NCBI RefSeq assembly: GCF_900110415.1
Contig: NZ_FODR01000003.1
Location: 248,001 to 312,000 of the forward strand
Direction of reading: 5' to 3'
DNA length: 64,000 nucleotides
Source: Mucilaginibacter sp. OK283
GTDB taxonomy: Bacteria > Bacteroidota > Bacteroidia > Sphingobacteriales > Sphingobacteriaceae
The translations under genes and the position numbers were made by a program. Every line of letters starts with the position of its first letter. Position 1 is the stretch's first letter. Below are positions 60,145 through 64,000 of this stretch, piece after piece. A model generated the notes under the pieces. The model had not been told where the DNA came from, searched no databases, and was given only the letters and a program-made list of their open reading frames with translations.

Positions 60145-61023
60145 ATGAGTGTTCTGGTAAATAAAGATTCAAAAGTTATTGTACAAGGTTTCACCGGTAA
60201 AGAGGGCAGCTACCATGCCGAGCAAATGATTGCTTATGGTACCCAGCTTGTTGGTGGTGTTACACCTGGCAAAGGTGGCCAAAGCCATTTGGACAGGCCT
60301 GTTTTTAATACTGTTAAAGACGCGGTTGACCAAACCGGCGCCGATGTATCTATCATTTTTGTACCCCCTGCTTTTGGCGCCGATGCCATTATGGAGGCTG
60401 CCGAGGCCGGTATTAAAGTTATTGTTTGTATTACCGAAGGTATCCCTACGAAGGATATGATTGCGGTAAAAGAATATTTAACCGATAAGGACGCGCGCCT
60501 TATTGGCCCTAACTGCCCCGGTATTATTACTGCCGACGAAAGCAAAATTGGCATTATGCCAGGCTTTATCTTCAAAAAAGGTAATGTAGGCGTGGTTTCA
60601 AAATCGGGTACCTTAACTTATGAAGCGGTTGACCAGGTGGTTAAGGCCGGTTTAGGTATCACTACTGCCATAGGTATTGGCGGCGACCCGATCATAGGCA
60701 CCCCAACCAAAGAAGCTGTTGAATTGCTGATGAATGACCCGGACACACACGGCATTATTATGATTGGCGAAATTGGCGGTGGTATGGAAGCTGATGCAGC
60801 CCGTTGGATTAAAGAATTTGGTACTAAACCGGTTGTAGGTTTTATTGCCGGCCAAACCGCGCCTCCGGGCCGCAGGATGGGCCACGCAGGTGCCATTGTT
60901 GGCGGTGCCGACGATACAGCTGCAGCCAAAATGAAAATTATGGCTGAGTGCGGTATCCGCGTAGTAGAATCGCCTGCCGAAATTGGCGCTGCTATGGCCG
61001 AAGAATTGGCTAAATTAGCTTAA
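60145..61023 (+). CDS. sucD: Succinyl-CoA ligase, alpha subunit
   Basis: The 292-residue subunit takes part in the succinyl-CoA synthetase step of the TCA cycle. It has the CoA-binding [33 protein letters not shown] and the phosphorylated His in [20 protein letters not shown]. The length is normal. The beta subunit gene sucC is not next to it, a separation seen in many Bacteroidota. It has its own promoter and terminator, so it is a single transcription unit. Confidence 0.96.
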   Translation: MSVLVNKDSKVIVQGFTGKEGSYHAEQMIAYGTQLVGGVTPGKGGQSHLDRPVFNTVKDAVDQTGADVSIIFVPPAFGADAIMEAAEAGIKVIVCITEGIPTKDMIAVKEYLTDKDARLIGPNCPGIITADESKIGIMPGFIFKKGNVGVVSKSGTLTYEAVDQVVKAGLGITTAIGIGGDPIIGTPTKEAVELLMNDPDTHGIIMIGEIGGGMEADAARWIKEFGTKPVVGFIAGQTAPPGRRMGHAGAIVGGADDTAAAKMKIMAECGIRVVESPAEIGAAMAEELAKLA

Positions 61024-61078
61024 GGCTGAGGCGAAAGCTAAAAGGTTAAAGGCGAAAGGTTCACAAGTAAACATATTT

Positions 61079-61108
61079 AAATCCTGGTCATTTTGGCCGG
61101 GATTTTTT
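61079..61108 (+). terminator. Terminator of sucD
   Basis: AAATCCTGGTC pairs with GGCCGGGATTT (one wobble) and is followed by a T-tract. Confidence 0.75.
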
Positions 61109-61155
61109 ATTTCTCCTTTCCTTACATAATTTTTAACTATTTGTATATTTACCAT

Positions 61156-61392
61156 ATGACAACGATAACGTTAGAAGTTCCGGATAGCCTTGGCGAGTAT
61201 AAGAACGATACTGTGCGTTTTATAGCTTCCAAACTTTATGAGTCGGGCAAACTATCACTCGGACAGGCTGCTGTTATGTCTGGCCTTAGCAAACGTACCT
61301 TTGCCGAGCTGCTTAATGAATATGGGGTATCCTATATCAATTATTCGGTTGAAGATTTGAAAGATGAGTTTGATGGTATTTCCGGATTATAA
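61156..61392 (+). CDS. UPF0175 family protein (antitoxin-like)
   Basis: I start at ATG 61156 (MTTITLEVPDSLGEYKNDTV), giving 78 residues; the upstream part is promoter. It has GQAAVMSGLSKRTFAELLNE, the helix-turn-helix-like core of UPF0175, and a C-terminal NYSVEDLKDEFDG. Proteins of this family often act as antitoxins to PIN-type toxins. Here only a 22-codon ORF overlaps its end (61373-61441), so a functional partner is not visible. Confidence 0.8.
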   Translation: MTTITLEVPDSLGEYKNDTVRFIASKLYESGKLSLGQAAVMSGLSKRTFAELLNEYGVSYINYSVEDLKDEFDGISGL

Positions 61393-61441
61393 TATCGTCA
61401 TCGCATATAAACTTGATGGATTAACTATCATTTTAGATTAA
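61373..61441 (+). pseudogene. Possible truncated toxin ORF after the UPF0175 gene
   Basis: ATG 61373 overlaps the 3' end of the UPF0175 gene in another frame and reads MVFPDYNIVIAYKLDGLTII before TAA at 61439-61441. The overlap is like that of toxin genes in such pairs, and the hydrophobic start is compatible with a PIN remnant. The ORF is only 22 codons, so the interpretation is weak. Confidence 0.3.
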
Positions 61442-61989
61442 AGGGGGGCATTGACCTCAAAATATAAAACTTTCCGTTTTGTTAAATTTACTCTTAGCCG
61501 GAAAAAGCAACTCCCTCCACCATCTGGTAAAATAAGAAATTCTCTCCAATGTAGTTTCTGATCCGCGGAGCAAAAGCAGCTTATAAACACCTCTTTTTCT
61601 CCATTATGATTAATAACAGGTATGAACTGTTTGTAGTAGGACAAAGTGGAATCAAGGAAGCCTCCACGATAAATGTAACTGGTATCCTTTAGCATTTTAC
61701 GAGTTCGTTTAGTAACGGATACCGCAATGGTATTTTCTCTTTTGTTGTACTTTATCGCCTCGAGCCTGATGACTTCTTCAATATCTCTAATTTCATTGTC
61801 AGATAGGGTGGTAGATTCTGCGTGCTTATCAAATTTGTAATTCGTGTAAAGAATCTTATCAAATTTGAACACCATATACTTCGAGGTGTCTATATGCTGC
61901 AGGTTAATCTGTGTTTCAACAGGACCGGCTGCACAGCGTTTCACATTAACAAGCAAACAGGATAAGGTTATTAGCAAAACGTATTTCAT
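61438..61989 (-). CDS. Secreted hypothetical protein
   Basis: The 183-residue protein has a signal peptide (MKYVLLITLSCLLVNVKRCA) and a beta-rich mature part (SKYMVFKFDKILYTNYKFDK, EVFISCFCSADQKLHWREFL). Two Cys in FCSAD/SCF could pair. No family is recognised. It is divergent from the serine hydrolase at 62074, sharing an 84-bp promoter region. Confidence 0.7.
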   Translation of the reverse strand: MKYVLLITLSCLLVNVKRCAAGPVETQINLQHIDTSKYMVFKFDKILYTNYKFDKHAESTTLSDNEIRDIEEVIRLEAIKYNKRENTIAVSVTKRTRKMLKDTSYIYRGGFLDSTLSYYKQFIPVINHNGEKEVFISCFCSADQKLHWREFLILPDGGGSCFFRLRVNLTKRKVLYFEVNAPL

Positions 61990-62073
61990 TAATACTTGGT
62001 TTGAGGTAAATATACGAGTTAACAGTTCTAAAAAATCCTTATTTTTAAGGCATCCAGCTTTAAAACATCACCC

Positions 62074-63606
62074 ATGATCAAAAAAAATCTGCTTTGGTTA
62101 CTTTTATTTTTGTGCTGTGCAACAGGCACCGCCCAAACCTACAAACCCGCCACTTTCACCGATCCTGACAGGCTGAAGAAGATAGAAGCCACTTACCCGG
62201 TTATAGACCAGATTTATAAAAAATATGCCGAAGATAATCATTGGCCAGGTGTTGCCTATGGTATTATTGTGGATGGTAAACTGGTGCATACCGTGGGCCT
62301 GGGCTATACCGATGTGCCAAATAAAGTACCGGCTACGCCAAAATCAGCCTTCCGCATTGCATCCATGACCAAAAGCCTTACCGCTATGGCTATTTTAAAG
62401 CTTCGCGATGAGGGTAGGCTCAAGCTGGATGATCCGGCTTACCTGTATATTCCCGAAATGAAGGGTACTAAATACCTTACTAAAGATGCTACGCCCATAA
62501 TCATACGCCAGCTGCTTACCCATGCTGCCGGTTACCCGGAAGATAATCCCTGGGGCGACAGGCAGCTGGCAGTAAGCGATGCCGAACTGGTAGCCATTTA
62601 TAAAAAAGGTGTTTCGTTTTCTAATAACCCCGGGCAGGGTTATGAGTACAGCAACCTGGGTTTTGCCACACTGGGTTACATCATCAAAAAAGTATCAGGA
62701 AAAACCTATGAGACTTATATTACCGAAAATATCCTGAAACCACTGGGTATGACGCATACCTACTGGGAGTACACCAAAGTACCAAAAGAGCAACTGGCCC
62801 TGGGCTACCGCTGGCTGGATGATAAATGGGTTGAGCAGCCCTTGCTGCACGATGGCGCTTACGGTGCCATGGGTGGCTTGATTACCACAATTGAGGATTT
62901 TAGTATTTACATGGCCCTGCACCTGGATGCCTGGCCGCCAAGGGACGATGCCGAAACCGGCCCTGTTAAACGCAGCTCCATCCGCGAAATGCAGTATCCC
63001 TGGGATGTAAACTATTTAACAGCCAATGCCAAAACAACCACAGGCCGTCCTTGCCCCAATGTAAGCGCTTATGCTTATGGGCTGCGCTGGGCAAAGGATT
63101 GCGATAACCGGGTTTATATTGGCCATACCGGCGGTTTACCGGGCTTTGGCAGCCAATGGAACATTATGCCCGATTATGGTATCGGCGTAGTGTCGTTTGC
63201 CAATTTAACCTATGCGCGGGCCGGTTATCCCAATACGCAGGTGCTGGATACCATTATGGCCTTAACGGGTATAAAACCCCGCCAGCTGCCGGCATCATTA
63301 ATATTGGAGCAACGCAAAAACGACCTGTTAAAAGTTATTGCCGATTGGAGCAAAGCCAAAGAAAGCGGCATTTTTGCTGATAACTTTTTTATGGATTACT
63401 TTCCTGATAAATTAAAAGTTGCAGCCGCTGCCGCCTTTGCCAAAGCCGGTAAAACGGTAAGTGTTGGCGATGTAGTGCCGGAAAACCAGTTGCGCGGTTA
63501 TTTTATTATTAAAGGGGAGAACGCTAATATTAAAGTGAGCTTTACGCTGACGCCCGAAAACCCGCCGTTGATACAGGAGTATCATTTGGATGTGGTGACG
63601 CAGTAG
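62074..63606 (+). CDS. Secreted serine hydrolase of the beta-lactamase family
   Basis: The 510-residue enzyme has a signal peptide ending near TGTAQ. Catalytic motifs are SMTK (Ser97, Lys100), YSN at 192-194 and GHTGGLPGFGSQ as the KTG-like element. It is a paralogue of 37303-38733 in type but lacks the DUF3887-like front domain. Residues after about 400 form a separate region. DD-peptidase, esterase or beta-lactamase activity is possible. Confidence 0.9.
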   Translation: MIKKNLLWLLLFLCCATGTAQTYKPATFTDPDRLKKIEATYPVIDQIYKKYAEDNHWPGVAYGIIVDGKLVHTVGLGYTDVPNKVPATPKSAFRIASMTKSLTAMAILKLRDEGRLKLDDPAYLYIPEMKGTKYLTKDATPIIIRQLLTHAAGYPEDNPWGDRQLAVSDAELVAIYKKGVSFSNNPGQGYEYSNLGFATLGYIIKKVSGKTYETYITENILKPLGMTHTYWEYTKVPKEQLALGYRWLDDKWVEQPLLHDGAYGAMGGLITTIEDFSIYMALHLDAWPPRDDAETGPVKRSSIREMQYPWDVNYLTANAKTTTGRPCPNVSAYAYGLRWAKDCDNRVYIGHTGGLPGFGSQWNIMPDYGIGVVSFANLTYARAGYPNTQVLDTIMALTGIKPRQLPASLILEQRKNDLLKVIADWSKAKESGIFADNFFMDYFPDKLKVAAAAAFAKAGKTVSVGDVVPENQLRGYFIIKGENANIKVSFTLTPENPPLIQEYHLDVVTQ

Positions 63607-64000
63607 TGTTAAGTCAAACAGTACTAAGTCGTAAGTCTAAAGTTGTTTTTTCTCTTTTGACTTAGAAGCTGTCTAAATTTGATTTATGAATGCTTTTATA
63701 CTTCTTATGAAGCACATATCCACGCGTCATTGCGAGGTACGAAGCAATCCCCTACTTACAGGGTAGCTTTGCAAGTCCGATCTGCATAGTCGGGGATTGC
63801 TTCGTACCTCGCAATGACGGTCTGTTTGTCTAATTTTAGACAGATTCTTAGAAACTAAGACTTTGGGCTAAAGAATATCCGTCAATTTATCGTTGACACG
63901 ACAATGGCTTATCGGGATCAGGACACGCCGTTTACTCTAAACCAAACTACGGTTCCGGTGGTTAGGTTTATCTTTAAGTTGAAGTAACAGCTTCCTCCGT
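63607..64000. other. Intergenic region with MITE-like element up to the window end
   Basis: It contains a 191-bp MITE-like element (63661-63851), a 27-bp stretch (63876-63902) shared with 7737-7763, and 97 further bases in which I see no ORF start or RNA gene. Confidence 0.6.
63661..63851. mobile_element. MITE-like element with nested REP palindrome
   Basis: Imperfect terminal inverted repeats (CTTAGAAGCTGTCTAAATTT at 63661 and the complement of CTAAGAATCTGTCTAAAATT ending at 63851) enclose a perfect 28-bp palindrome of the TCATTGCGAGG family (63725-63752 and 63792-63819). No ORF is present. Related end sequences are at 7676-7726 and 21806-21837. Confidence 0.7.

Overview
The window looks like chromosome of a Bacteroidota bacterium, most likely Sphingobacteriaceae and close to Mucilaginibacter or Pedobacter. 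I base this on gene content and signals, not on a database search. Promoters of the Bacteroidota type (TTG, about 19 bp, TAnnTTTG) recur, for example at rpsL, sucD and luxE-like. A TonB-dependent receptor has an N-terminal carboxypeptidase-like domain. There are SYLF, AsmA, GH30 and DUF885 proteins, many small lipoproteins, and dense palindromic intergenic repeats. No rRNA, tRNA, CRISPR array, prophage or plasmid function was seen.

Layout. 1-6.7 kb is a two-component signalling cluster: a multi-PAS kinase cut by the window edge, a receiver-kinase hybrid, a PAS kinase and two single-domain receivers. 6.9-15.6 kb holds a secreted protein, a TonB receptor behind a possible DtxR-type box, an ankyrin protein and a large AsmA protein. 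15.8-27.7 kb is mixed housekeeping and envelope genes: 2Fe-2S ferredoxin-like, DUF3095, VOC, nuclease lipoprotein, penicillin acylase, FAH family, two SYLF paralogues, DUF1203, LuxE-like and PH-SHOCT. 27.8-34.0 kb has a RES/Xre toxin-antitoxin pair, tyrS, ribosomal protein S1 and a PIN toxin pair. 34.0-40.8 kb has kptA, an ACT protein, pyrR, pyrB, a frameshifted membrane gene, a serine hydrolase, pruA and a KOW protein. 41-43.6 kb has small VOC and MmcQ/YjbR genes and a RelE-type pair.

An ISKra4-like insertion sequence (43.66-44.97 kb) abuts the end of the str cluster rpsL-rpsG-fusA-rpsJ, which is not followed by the usual S10-operon genes. 48.9-64 kb holds small lipoproteins, a DUF885 peptidase-like lipoprotein, leuS, a DctA-type symporter, a GH30 glycosidase, sucD, a UPF0175 protein and a second serine hydrolase.

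The most unusual signals concern repeats. A palindromic repeat is translated inside the LeuRS editing domain. A roughly 30-bp repeat in inverted orientation overlaps both the start and the end of the DctA-type gene. Several REP- or MITE-like families lie between genes, including a structured composite repeat present twice in inverted orientation. Other points are a likely -1 frameshift in the transposase, an operator bracketing the -7 box of the RES/Xre pair, a nearly leaderless luxE-like transcript, and gene remnants (a TPR fragment and a frameshifted membrane gene). I did not find a clear new multi-gene defence or biosynthetic system.
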